From Ruegeria arenilitoris (GTDB lineage Bacteria > Pseudomonadota > Alphaproteobacteria > Rhodobacterales > Rhodobacteraceae): 64,000 nt of DNA. Positions 55,790-63,570 of the stretch are shown here, piece after piece; positions within the stretch are counted from its first letter, which is position 1, and each line of letters starts with the position of its first letter. The stretch spans positions 372,001 through 436,000 of the forward strand of contig NZ_WPZO01000002.1 in the NCBI RefSeq assembly GCF_013031355.1, written 5' to 3'. The position numbers were made by a program, and so were the translations under genes. The notes under the pieces are model-generated. The model saw nothing but the letters and a program-made list of their open reading frames with translations, searched no databases and was not told the DNA's origin.

Positions 55790-56485
55790 ATGTCCGTTCG
55801 TCCTAACGTCCAGTCACAGATCCTCGAAGCCTTCAATTTTCGGCACGCGACCAAGATCTTTGATCCCGAGAAGAAGATCAGCGATTCCGAATTCGAAACC
55901 ATTCTTGAGGCCGGGCGCCTGTCTCCAACTTCCTTTGGGCACGAGCCGTTCAAAGTCCTGATCATCCAGTCGCCCGAGATGCGCGAGCACTTTCGGGAAT
56001 TTTCCTGGGGCGCAAACGGAATGATGAACGGCAGCACGGGCCAATTGGGCACGGCGAGTCATTTCGGGATCATTCTTGCCAGCACCGCGGAAACCATGAC
56101 CGCAGGGTCCGAATATCTGCAGGACCACTACCGCACGGTGAAACAACTGCCTGATGATGTCATCGAGCTGTTCAACGGTGCCTACGGCAAATTTCAATCA
56201 ACGGACCACCGCGTCACCTCCGACCGTGAGATTGCGGATTGGTCCGGCAAGCAGGCCTATATCGTCCTGGCCAACATGATGACAGCGGCGGCCCTGATGG
56301 GGATCGACTCTTGCCCGATCGAGGGGTTTGACATGGAACTGACCACCGAGGCGCTTTCCATGCATTTCGATGTGGATACGACCAAGTGGAGACCGGCGGT
56401 CATGTTCGCGTTCGGACATCGGGCCAGCGATCCTCAATTCCCGAAGACCCGCCGCTCGATGGCCGAGACTGTGAGCTGGTTCTAA
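55790..56485 (+). CDS. Nitroreductase-family NAD(P)H flavin oxidoreductase
   Basis: Product of 231 residues, NfsB/YdgI-like FMN protein: FNFRHATKIFDPEKKIS at the start, ILEAGRLSPTSFGHEPFKVL for the FMN-phosphate region, and MTAAALMGIDSCPIEGFD near the C-terminus. The ATG at 55790 has GGAG 6 bp upstream and is preferred over 55778. First gene of a plus-strand operon (CmcJ-like, LLM enzyme, SDR and crotonase follow). The family reduces nitro, quinone or enone groups; its partner enzymes suggest a pathway substrate rather than general detoxification. Confidence 0.92.
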   Translation: MSVRPNVQSQILEAFNFRHATKIFDPEKKISDSEFETILEAGRLSPTSFGHEPFKVLIIQSPEMREHFREFSWGANGMMNGSTGQLGTASHFGIILASTAETMTAGSEYLQDHYRTVKQLPDDVIELFNGAYGKFQSTDHRVTSDREIADWSGKQAYIVLANMMTAAALMGIDSCPIEGFDMELTTEALSMHFDVDTTKWRPAVMFAFGHRASDPQFPKTRRSMAETVSWF

Positions 56486-56540
56486 GGCCGCCTCGAAAAG
56501 CGCAAAGGCTGCCCGATCAGGGTAGGGAAGGAGAAATCGG

Positions 56541-57317
56541 ATGCAAAGAACTGGTATCGTAAACTACCACGTCCACAAGCCGGAGCGGCAGGCGTTCGAG
56601 TTGGACGCCGGTGGAATTGTAGGCAATCTGATTTCGCCTGAACTGGCACCCACCAAAGTGCCTCTTACCGACATGCGCGGGTCGGCGCAGCCTTTACGCT
56701 TTGCGGAAGACGGGGTCGAGTTTGCTTTCGCCCCGAGTTCTTTGACCGCGTTTTCCGGTGATAGCTGGGCGCAGACCTATGATAAGGAGATCACGCGCCT
56801 GCTGACGGGCAAGTTGGCTGCCCGCGAGGTCGTGGTCTTTGATCATACGGTTCGGGTGGATGACCCGAAAGCGACACGCAAGCCAGCGCGCAATGTTCAC
56901 AGCGACTATAGCGAGAATGGCGCCAGACAACGTCTGATCGACTTGCTTGGTCCAGAGGCGGCCGCGGAATGGGAGCAAGGCCATTATGCGTTTGTCAATC
57001 TGTGGCGCCCGGTTCAACATGCAATCAATAGCGCGCCTCTGGGCTTTGTTCGCACAGCAAGCATTGACCCGGACGACTGGGTTTTGCTCGACCTGATCTA
57101 CCCGGACCGCAAAGGCCAGATCATGGGGCTTGTGGGCAATGAGAACCACGATTGGCTTTACCTGTCCAAGATGACGCCCGATGAGGTCGCGGTGTTCAAT
57201 ATCTATGACAATCAGGGACTGCCTTCGGTCGCGCATAGCGCGCTCGATATGGTCGAGGACCCGACGGTCACAACCCCGCGCAAAAGCATCGAGAGCCGCA
57301 CTTTGGTGCGCTACTGA
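56541..57317 (+). CDS. CmcJ/NvfI-type oxidoreductase (GA4-desaturase-like family)
   Basis: Product of 258 residues resembling the fungal/bacterial family that includes CmcJ, AsaB-like and GA4-desaturase proteins. Conserved blocks visible are PARNVHSDYSENGARQRL, FVNLWRPVQHAINSAPLGF, and NIYDNQGLPSVAHSALDM near the C-terminus. Several members act as oxygenases or C-S/C-N modifying enzymes, often in secondary metabolism; iron-ligand assignment is not certain. It sits between a nitroreductase and a flavin-dependent monooxygenase-like enzyme. Such a gene in a short bacterial redox operon is uncommon and hints at an unusual small-molecule substrate. Confidence 0.8.
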   Translation: MQRTGIVNYHVHKPERQAFELDAGGIVGNLISPELAPTKVPLTDMRGSAQPLRFAEDGVEFAFAPSSLTAFSGDSWAQTYDKEITRLLTGKLAAREVVVFDHTVRVDDPKATRKPARNVHSDYSENGARQRLIDLLGPEAAAEWEQGHYAFVNLWRPVQHAINSAPLGFVRTASIDPDDWVLLDLIYPDRKGQIMGLVGNENHDWLYLSKMTPDEVAVFNIYDNQGLPSVAHSALDMVEDPTVTTPRKSIESRTLVRY

Positions 57318-57330
57318 GCGAGGAGTCATC

Positions 57331-58296
57331 ATGTTGGATAAGAGCCAAAACCCGGCATTTGTCCCAATCAACAAGGCCTTCAACCAGGTGTTTCGCCCCA
57401 ATCGGCTGAGCATTGGACTCGTAATCCCGTTAGAAGCTTACGCGGTCGGCGCCGAACCGACTATGAAAGGTCACCTTGAAGCGGCTCAACTGGCCGAGCG
57501 GCTGGGGTTCTCGGCGCTTTGGCTGCGGGATGTGCCCTTCAACGTGCCCAGCTTTGGTGATGCGGGTCAGATCTTTGATCCCTTCGTCTATCTTGGTGCT
57601 CTGGCAACCGTGACGGATCGCATAGCGCTTGGGACAGCGAGCATCGTTTTGCCCCTGCGCCATCCGGCGCATGTCGCCAAGGCCGCGGCGTCGGCGGATG
57701 TGCTGTCCGGTGGACGGTTGCTATTGGGGGTCGCGTCCGGCGACCGGCCCGAAGAATACCCGGCTTTGAACCAAACCTATCCGGATCGCGGGGAACGGTT
57801 CCGTGACAGTGTCGGCTATATCAGCGCCGTTGGGGCGTCCTATCCCACACACGAAAGCAGGCAGGGCCATCTTTCCGGCAATATCGACCTGTTGCCGAAA
57901 CCCACGGGCGCGCGCTTGCCCCTGTTGATCACAGGAGGCAGCCAACAATCGCCCGACTGGATCGCCCAAAACGGAGACGGGTGGATGACCTATCCCCGGG
58001 ATGTGGCGTCGCAGGCGCGTGTCGTGTCAGATTATCGGGATCGACTGGCAAAGATGGGACAACCGGACAAACCGGTGATGCAATCGCTCTACGTCGATTT
58101 GCTTGAGGAGCCCGACGCCCCGGCGCGTCCGATCCACTTGGGTTTCCAATCAGGCACGACCTTCCTGCGCCGATACCTGCGCGACATCGAGGCCATGGGG
58201 GTGAACCACGTCGCCCTGAATCTGAGGTTTAACCAGACCTCCATCGAAACAACGCTCAAACGTCTGGCAGACGATCTTCTGTCCGACTTTTCATAG
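57331..58296 (+). CDS. Luciferase-like (LLM class) flavin-dependent oxidoreductase
   Basis: Product of 321 residues with the bacterial-luciferase TIM barrel: LSIGLVIPLEAYAVGAEPTM, LGFSALWLRDVPF, TDRIALGTASIVLPLRHPAH (flavin contact) and LSGGRLLLGVASGDRPEEY. It uses reduced flavin or F420 for monooxygenation or reduction; FMN is likelier here. The ATG at 57331 follows AGGAG at 5 bp, 13 bp after the previous stop. The nitroreductase-type gene two places upstream could supply reduced flavin, though that is inference. Confidence 0.9.
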   Translation: MLDKSQNPAFVPINKAFNQVFRPNRLSIGLVIPLEAYAVGAEPTMKGHLEAAQLAERLGFSALWLRDVPFNVPSFGDAGQIFDPFVYLGALATVTDRIALGTASIVLPLRHPAHVAKAAASADVLSGGRLLLGVASGDRPEEYPALNQTYPDRGERFRDSVGYISAVGASYPTHESRQGHLSGNIDLLPKPTGARLPLLITGGSQQSPDWIAQNGDGWMTYPRDVASQARVVSDYRDRLAKMGQPDKPVMQSLYVDLLEEPDAPARPIHLGFQSGTTFLRRYLRDIEAMGVNHVALNLRFNQTSIETTLKRLADDLLSDFS

Positions 58297-58308
58297 AAGG
58301 ACAATGAC

Positions 58309-59097
58309 ATGACCAAGACCATTCTTGTCACGGGTGCAACCGACGGTATCGGACTGCTTACGGCCAAAAAGCTTGCGGGTGATGGCCATCGAGTCCTATT
58401 GCATGGCCGCAACCCGTCAAAGCTGAAAGCCGCCCAAGAAGCCGTTGGAGGCCAGGCCGAGACATACAGTGCGGATCTCTCGGATATGTCAGCGGTGGTC
58501 GGGCTTGCTGCAGCTATCCGGGCCAAAAACGGTTCACTGGATGTATTGATAAACAACGCGGGTGTCTTGAAGGCACCGCAACCTGTGCTCGAAAACGGGC
58601 TTGATATCCGCTTTGTCGTCAACACGTTTTCGCCGTATCTGCTGACCGAGTTGCTGTTGCCAATCATGCCCGCAACCGGACGTGTCGTGAACCTGTCGTC
58701 GGCGGCTCAGGCACCGGTGGATATCGGTGCGATGCAGGGTGAAACACGTCTGTCCGATATGGGAGCGTATGCCCAAAGCAAACTGGCAATTACAATCTGG
58801 ACCCGTGAGTGGGCCAGGGAACTAGCCGGCGGGCCGGCTTTGATTGCCGTGAACCCGGGCTCGCTGCTTGCTTCAAAGATGGTCAAGGATGGCTTTGGCG
58901 TTGCGGGCAACGATCTCAACATCGGGGCAGATATCCTGATCGAAGCCGCGCTGGGCGATCACTTCTCAAATGCGTCAGGGCGTTATTTCGACAATGACAG
59001 TGGCGCGTTCGCCGACCCGCATCCCGCGGCGCTGAACACCGAGCACGCAACAGATGTGATGAGGACAATTCGCGCCATTACGCGCCAGCAAAGTTAA
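58309..59097 (+). CDS. SDR-family NAD(P)-dependent oxidoreductase
   Basis: Product of 262 residues with a normal classical-SDR core: TGATDGIGLLTAKKL, structural NNAG (INNAGVLKAPQ), catalytic Ser in VNLSSAAQAPVD and YAQSK (YxxxK intact). HGRNPSKLKAAQ after the second strand suggests NADP preference. Relatives resemble retinol-dehydrogenase-like and WW-domain-type reductases. Fourth gene of the redox operon, 12 bp after the LLM gene. It likely handles a carbonyl/alcohol step of the same pathway. Confidence 0.92.
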   Translation: MTKTILVTGATDGIGLLTAKKLAGDGHRVLLHGRNPSKLKAAQEAVGGQAETYSADLSDMSAVVGLAAAIRAKNGSLDVLINNAGVLKAPQPVLENGLDIRFVVNTFSPYLLTELLLPIMPATGRVVNLSSAAQAPVDIGAMQGETRLSDMGAYAQSKLAITIWTREWARELAGGPALIAVNPGSLLASKMVKDGFGVAGNDLNIGADILIEAALGDHFSNASGRYFDNDSGAFADPHPAALNTEHATDVMRTIRAITRQQS

Positions 59098-59168
59098 GCC
59101 GCGCTCCCCCAATCGTCTAACCCCACCCCTCGCATCAGCGATGCCGAGGGCCAAGAAAGGACTGTTCA

Positions 59169-60017
59169 ATGAAATATGAAAACTTCCAAACATTCGATGT
59201 GAAGGTCGAAAATGCGGTCGCCACGGTAACGTTCGATTTCGGGACGGTAAATGTTCAGGGCCAGGAGATGTTGGCGGACCTCAACAGCCTTGCCATGCGG
59301 CTGGAGCGGGACAGGGACACCAAGGTAGTGGTTTTCCAATCCGCAAACCCGGAGATTTGGGTTTGTCATTACGATACAGAGCTGCTCAAGGACATGTCGA
59401 CCGAGGCCGTTTCGCGCGAAGATGTCCAGTTGCTGGACCTGCAATCAGTCTGTGAACGCCTCAGCAAAGTCCCTCAGGCCACCATCGCCAAACTTGAAGG
59501 CTTTGCACGCGGCGGCGGGCATGAGCTGGCGCTTGCGCTGGATATGCGCTTTGCGGCCCGTGGGAAGTTCAAGTTCATGCAGATGGAGGTCGGCATGGGT
59601 ATCCTGCCCTGTGGCGGCGGCGCGTCACGGATGGCGCGTCAGACCGGTCTTGGGCGCGCGCTTGAAATCATTCTGAGTGCTCAGGACTATGATGCAGATG
59701 ATGCTGAACGCATGGGAACGATCAACAAGGCGTTGGAGCCAGATGAGATCGGCCCTTACGTCGATGCGCTGGCGAACCGCATCGCGCAATTCCCGGCTGA
59801 ATCGATAAATGCCTGCAAGCAAATGGTCTACGAATCCATCGATAAGCCCATTGCCGAAGCTCTGAAGGCAGAAGCCTATTGGCTTTATCAGGCGACAAGC
59901 AAAACACCTGCGGTCAACCGCTTCAGGATTGCCGACGAGCAGGGCTTGGAACACGACATCGAAAATCAGCGCAATTGGAATGAACTTGTCATGAAGGTGC
60001 AGGAGATCACTGGCTAA
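59169..60017 (+). CDS. Crotonase/enoyl-CoA hydratase family protein
   Basis: Product of 282 residues with the crotonase fold. FARGGGHELALALDMRFAA has the oxyanion-hole GGG and a Glu at the usual first acidic position. In the second segment (MQMEVGMGILPCGGGASRMAR) the normal catalytic Glu site is replaced by LPC, so simple hydration is doubtful. Other reactions of the superfamily (dehalogenation, decarboxylation, isomerisation) are possible. Last gene of the operon, 71 bp behind the SDR, with its 3' end overlapping the convergent LysR gene by 4 bp. Confidence 0.88.
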   Translation: MKYENFQTFDVKVENAVATVTFDFGTVNVQGQEMLADLNSLAMRLERDRDTKVVVFQSANPEIWVCHYDTELLKDMSTEAVSREDVQLLDLQSVCERLSKVPQATIAKLEGFARGGGHELALALDMRFAARGKFKFMQMEVGMGILPCGGGASRMARQTGLGRALEIILSAQDYDADDAERMGTINKALEPDEIGPYVDALANRIAQFPAESINACKQMVYESIDKPIAEALKAEAYWLYQATSKTPAVNRFRIADEQGLEHDIENQRNWNELVMKVQEITG

Positions 60018-60901
60018 GCGCAAAATTCCTCGACCAGAAAATCGAGAAACACGCGTACCTTTGAGACGACATAGCGCCGGGACGGATACACCGCATAAAG
60101 TGAGGTTTCATTTGGTGTCCAATGCTCTAACGCAGCACAAAGCCGGCCCGACGCAAGATCGTCCGCGACATACATGCGTGGAATAAGGCTCAGGCCAAAT
60201 CCAGCGCGCAGGGCATCGCGAACCGCAAGGCTGGAGGAGACCTTGTAGCGGCCGTTAACCGGAACGCTGACTGAACGGTTGGCGTTCCGAAAAGACCATT
60301 TCGCGGCATGGTCCGATAAGCTGAACTGGATGCAATTGTGCTGCGAAAGATCTTCGGGTCGTTCGGGCCGTCCATGCGCGTCGAAGTAAGACGGGGCTGC
60401 GCACAGCACATGTTCCATGATCATCAGTTTGCGCGCGATGAGACCTGAATCCTCAAGGCTGTCACTGCCGCGCAAGGCAATATCAAACCCTTCTTCGACC
60501 AGGTTAACCCGTCTGTCATCGAGATTCAGATCCAAAGACACCTCTGGATAGCGGTCCAGAAACTTTGGAATTGCGCCCGACAAACCAACAAGTGTGGCCG
60601 TCACCGGAGCGCTGACACGCAGTAAGCCGCTCGGCGTGCTCTGACCGGCTTGAAGGGTTCCGTCCGCCTCCTCGAGATCGTCCAGGATTTGAACGACGCG
60701 TTCGAAATACAACGATCCCGCTTCGGTCAGGCTCATTTTACGGGTGGTCCGGTTGATCAGGCGCGCCGAAAGATGCGTCTCCAACTCACTGACGTTCTTG
60801 CTGACCGCTGCAGGCGAAAGGCCAAGATGACGGGAAGCCGCTGCAAAGCTGCCGCGCTCTACGACGGTGCGAAATATATTGAGTGCTGTCATGTGATCCA
60901 T
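60014..60901 (-). CDS. LysR-type transcriptional regulator
   Basis: Product of 295 residues: HTH with LNIFRTVVERGSFAAASRHL and SPAAVSKNVSELETHLSARL, effector domain from LLRVSAPVTATLVGLSG. It belongs to the CrgA-type branch. Its 3' end overlaps the crotonase gene tail-to-tail and its start faces the nitroreductase at 61054. A perfect 19-bp dyad (60905-60923) lies directly before the start codon and fits a LysR T-N11-A site, suggesting autoregulation plus control of the 61054-62622 pair. Confidence 0.92.
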   Translation of the reverse strand: MDHMTALNIFRTVVERGSFAAASRHLGLSPAAVSKNVSELETHLSARLINRTTRKMSLTEAGSLYFERVVQILDDLEEADGTLQAGQSTPSGLLRVSAPVTATLVGLSGAIPKFLDRYPEVSLDLNLDDRRVNLVEEGFDIALRGSDSLEDSGLIARKLMIMEHVLCAAPSYFDAHGRPERPEDLSQHNCIQFSLSDHAAKWSFRNANRSVSVPVNGRYKVSSSLAVRDALRAGFGLSLIPRMYVADDLASGRLCAALEHWTPNETSLYAVYPSRRYVVSKVRVFLDFLVEEFCA

Positions 60902-60904
60902 GTT

Positions 60905-60923
60905 TATTCACTATCAGTGAATA
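60905..60923. promoter_or_regulatory. LysR-type operator candidate
   Basis: TATTCACTATCAGTGAATA has 8-bp arms around ATC and contains T-N11-A. It begins 4 bp from the LysR ATG (60901), so bound regulator would block its own promoter or leader. It is shared with the divergent nitroreductase promoter. Confidence 0.6.
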
Positions 60924-61053
60924 GTGTTGTTACCAATCGCTGAATTATCAACTCAGATACATGGGCCTACTTTTGCATGAGATCGGCGGATCGTCTCAAC
61001 CGCGCCCGTCATCCCGAACGAAGACCCAATGCAAACAAACACGAGAGCCTGAA

Positions 61054-61668
61054 ATGCGCCCTGAAAGAAACCCGGACTATCCGATTGACCCGCTTTTCCT
61101 GTCGCGCTGGTCGCCACGGTCCTTTGACGCCTCTGCGATGCCCGAGCCACATCTGCTCACCATTCTCGAAGCCGGTCGTTGGGCGCCGTCCGCATTCAAC
61201 GTTCAGCCGTGGCGGTTCCTCTACGCCATGCGCGACAGCACGCATTGGTCGGCCTTTGTTTCCCTGCTCGACCCGTTCAACCAGAATTGGGCCACCGACG
61301 CCTCGGCATTGGTTTTCCTGGTATCGGACACGGTAATGCCGGGTGACGAAAACCGACCCGACAAACCCTCTCGTTACAACAGTTTCGATGCAGGGGCGGC
61401 GTGGGTGCAGATTGCACTTCAGGCCGCGGCACTCGGCTACGCCGCGCATGCGATGGCAGGACTTTCCTTTGAACGGGTGCCACACGTGCTGGAGTTGCCG
61501 GATCGGTTCCAGATCGAAATAGGGATCGCGCTCGGGCGTCAGGCCGATGCAGCACGTTTGCCGGAAGACCTGAAAGCGCGCGAAGTGCCAAGCGGACGGA
61601 TGCCACTGGACCAGATTTCCTTTCCGGGGCCCTTTCCAAGCCGTTTCAACACAATTGCAGCCGAGTAG
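61054..61668 (+). CDS. Nitroreductase-family protein
   Basis: Product of 204 residues. FMN-binding segments: LSRWSPRSFDASAMPE, ILEAGRWAPSAFNVQPWRFL and a late GAAWVQIALQAAALGYAAHAM. The ATG at 61054 (MRPERNPDYP) starts where the family begins; the frame reaches back 31 codons without good coding character. It is only distantly like the nitroreductase at 55790, so not a recent copy. It forms a two-gene operon with the EamA-type exporter 10 bp downstream, opposite a LysR gene. The pairing suggests reduction of a foreign compound and efflux, which is inference. Confidence 0.9.
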   Translation: MRPERNPDYPIDPLFLSRWSPRSFDASAMPEPHLLTILEAGRWAPSAFNVQPWRFLYAMRDSTHWSAFVSLLDPFNQNWATDASALVFLVSDTVMPGDENRPDKPSRYNSFDAGAAWVQIALQAAALGYAAHAMAGLSFERVPHVLELPDRFQIEIGIALGRQADAARLPEDLKAREVPSGRMPLDQISFPGPFPSRFNTIAAE

Positions 61669-61677
61669 GAGTTCATA

Positions 61678-62622
61678 ATGCCGCTTCGACCGACCAATTC
61701 TGCCTCGGACCTGCCGGTTCATGGGTTAATGCTGACGGCGACTTTTCTGGTGGCCACATCGTTTCCGGTCGCGGCCGCGATAACGGGCGGCCTGGATAGC
61801 GTTGTGCTTACTTTGATACGCTTTGCTCTGGCGACCCTCTTATTTGCACCAATCGTGTTGTGGCGATACGGGCTGGTTATCCCCAAGGCATCCGATTTCT
61901 TGCGGTACGGCGTGCTCAGCATCCTGCTGGTCACGTTCTTCTGGTGCATGTTTACGGCCCTGCGCATGACCTCCCCCCTCAATACAGCGGCGATATTTGC
62001 GTTGAACCCCATTATCACGGCGACCCTGGCCGCAGTGCTTTTGCGTGAGAGGATGTCGTTGTCAGCACGTGTCGCATTGCCCATCGGGGCAATTGGAGCG
62101 ATCTGGGTCATTTTTCGGGGTGATCCCACAGCCTTTATGGCACTTGAGTTTGGCACAGGCGACATCGTGTTCCTTGCGGGTACATTCGCGCTTGCGGCCT
62201 ATGGCACGCTGGTAAAGGTCCTGCACCGGGGCGAGCCAATGGCCCAAATGACGTTCTGGATTCTCGCGACCGGATCAGTATGGCTGCTTTTGCTGTCTCT
62301 GCCAAAGCTCGGTAATGTCCAATGGTCTGCGATCCCTTTCGGCGTATTCGCCGGGATCGCCTACCTGTCGATTTTCACCACGATCGTGACATTCTTCGCC
62401 TTCCAATGGAGTACGACTAGGATCGGTCCGACCCGGGTTGCAGCTTATACGTTCCTGAACCCGGCGCTGGTCCTTGTCATCGGACTGGCATTCGGGGGCA
62501 CGCCGCCACCCTTGGCGACATGGCCCGGCGTGATGCTGGTGATCGTGGCGACGGTCGTTTTACAGTCAAACCTGCAGGCCGGAAGGCGCAAGCAGCGGTC
62601 AAAACCCTGCCCGACACCATAA
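61678..62622 (+). CDS. EamA/DMT-family transporter
   Basis: Inner-membrane protein of 314 residues with ten hydrophobic helices in two EamA repeats. Typical segments are FALNPIITATLAAVLLRERMS at the end of repeat one and FLNPALVLVIGLAFGG near the end of repeat two. The C-terminus is short and basic. Such proteins export or import metabolites and drugs; the substrate is unknown. Co-transcribed with the nitroreductase 10 bp upstream. About 195 bp of non-coding DNA separate it from the next gene. Confidence 0.92.
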   Translation: MPLRPTNSASDLPVHGLMLTATFLVATSFPVAAAITGGLDSVVLTLIRFALATLLFAPIVLWRYGLVIPKASDFLRYGVLSILLVTFFWCMFTALRMTSPLNTAAIFALNPIITATLAAVLLRERMSLSARVALPIGAIGAIWVIFRGDPTAFMALEFGTGDIVFLAGTFALAAYGTLVKVLHRGEPMAQMTFWILATGSVWLLLLSLPKLGNVQWSAIPFGVFAGIAYLSIFTTIVTFFAFQWSTTRIGPTRVAAYTFLNPALVLVIGLAFGGTPPPLATWPGVMLVIVATVVLQSNLQAGRRKQRSKPCPTP

Positions 62623-62817
62623 TTCTGAACACGGAACGCCACCTGAACCGGCGCACCGAAGGAACCGCAGACCTTCGAGCCGCGGAGGGTGCTCCCCTTC
62701 AATCGTTGCCTCTCTGCCGCGCAAATACGTGAACCCGCTTGAATGCCTTGACGAAGCTGCTGGTTTGATATGCATCGGACAAACACGAGCCACCTAAAAA
62801 AAGCAGCGAGACTATCT

Positions 62818-63306
62818 ATGCCTTCCAAGAAACGCCTGACCTTTTCTTTCTTTGCCTCACTCTTCTGTGCCTGCGTCATGTTGTTCGAAGACATTGGCGA
62901 AGCCATGGGAGTGGCCTGGATTGATGAATGGGACGATATTCACGTCTGGGAGGTTCTGATCATGTTGTCCCTGTTTGGTGCAATCATGGTGCTGGGCATC
63001 GAAGTTCTGAAAATGCGCCGGTATCAGGAGACGCTGGAGGACAAGGTTGCGCGCGCTTCGAGTGCGTTCGAGGATCTGTTGAACGCCTATTTCGAGAAAT
63101 GGTCCTTCTCGGATGCAGAGCGTGACGTGACCCGTCTTTTGATCAAGGGCTGTTCGACCGCCGAAATGGCCGAGATTCGTAACGCCAAGGAAGGCACCAT
63201 CAAGGCGCAGACCAACGCGATCTACAAAAAGTCGGGCTATGGTGGCAAAACGCAGCTGCTCAGCGCGCTTCTTGAGGACCTGACGGACGGCGGATCGGTC
63301 GCCTGA
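62818..63306 (+). CDS. Membrane-anchored LuxR-type HTH regulator (paralogue of 52627)
   Basis: Product of 162 residues colinear with the protein at 52627-53118. It starts MPSKKRLTFSFFAS, has two membrane helices (~7-26 and ~42-63), the shared EAMGxAW segment between them, and the HTH SDAERDVTRLLIKGCSTAEM with GTIKAQTNAIYKKSGY. Identity is high through the HTH and lower in the helices. No sensory domain other than the membrane part is present. The start is fixed by agreement with the paralogue; a 16-codon upstream extension is rejected. A terminator follows, so the autotransporter has its own promoter. Confidence 0.9.
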   Translation: MPSKKRLTFSFFASLFCACVMLFEDIGEAMGVAWIDEWDDIHVWEVLIMLSLFGAIMVLGIEVLKMRRYQETLEDKVARASSAFEDLLNAYFEKWSFSDAERDVTRLLIKGCSTAEMAEIRNAKEGTIKAQTNAIYKKSGYGGKTQLLSALLEDLTDGGSVA

Positions 63307-63324
63307 AGCCGACTGCACGCACAG

Positions 63325-63352
63325 GGCGCGGTGGTCAAACACCGCGCCTTTT
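63325..63352 (+). terminator. Rho-independent terminator of the membrane LuxR-type gene
   Basis: GGCGCGGTG and CACCGCGCC form a 9-bp stem around GTCAAA, followed by TTTT. It begins 18 bp past the stop codon and separates this gene from the autotransporter promoter. Confidence 0.85.
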
Positions 63353-63384
63353 CCCTAACCGGGGCCGGGAAGTCTCATAGTTGA

Positions 63385-63411
63385 ATAAACCCCTGACCGA
63401 ATTGCATAAAC
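63385..63411 (+). promoter_or_regulatory. ATAAAC direct repeats, 21 bp apart, upstream of the second autotransporter
   Basis: ATAAACCCCTGACC and ATAAACCAAAGTTC begin at 63385 and 63406, exactly 21 bp apart, ~160-185 bp before the start codon. Sequence of the downstream copy, spacing and distance match the site at 52187-52213. TATCGCTCTTTT, GGGTGACGCA and AGCCAGATGGGGCAG follow in the same order. Candidate binding site of the paired LuxR-type regulators. Confidence 0.6.
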
Positions 63412-63570
63412 CAAAGTTCTAAACCGTCGGTTTAGCCACATTTCCGCCTTCTATCGCTCTTTTAACCCCGTTCATGGGTGTGCCAACACATGGCGCATCG
63501 AGTGGGTGACGCAAGGGAAACAACCTTGCGGATCCGGGGAACGGAGACCAGCCAGATGGGGCAGAATTAC

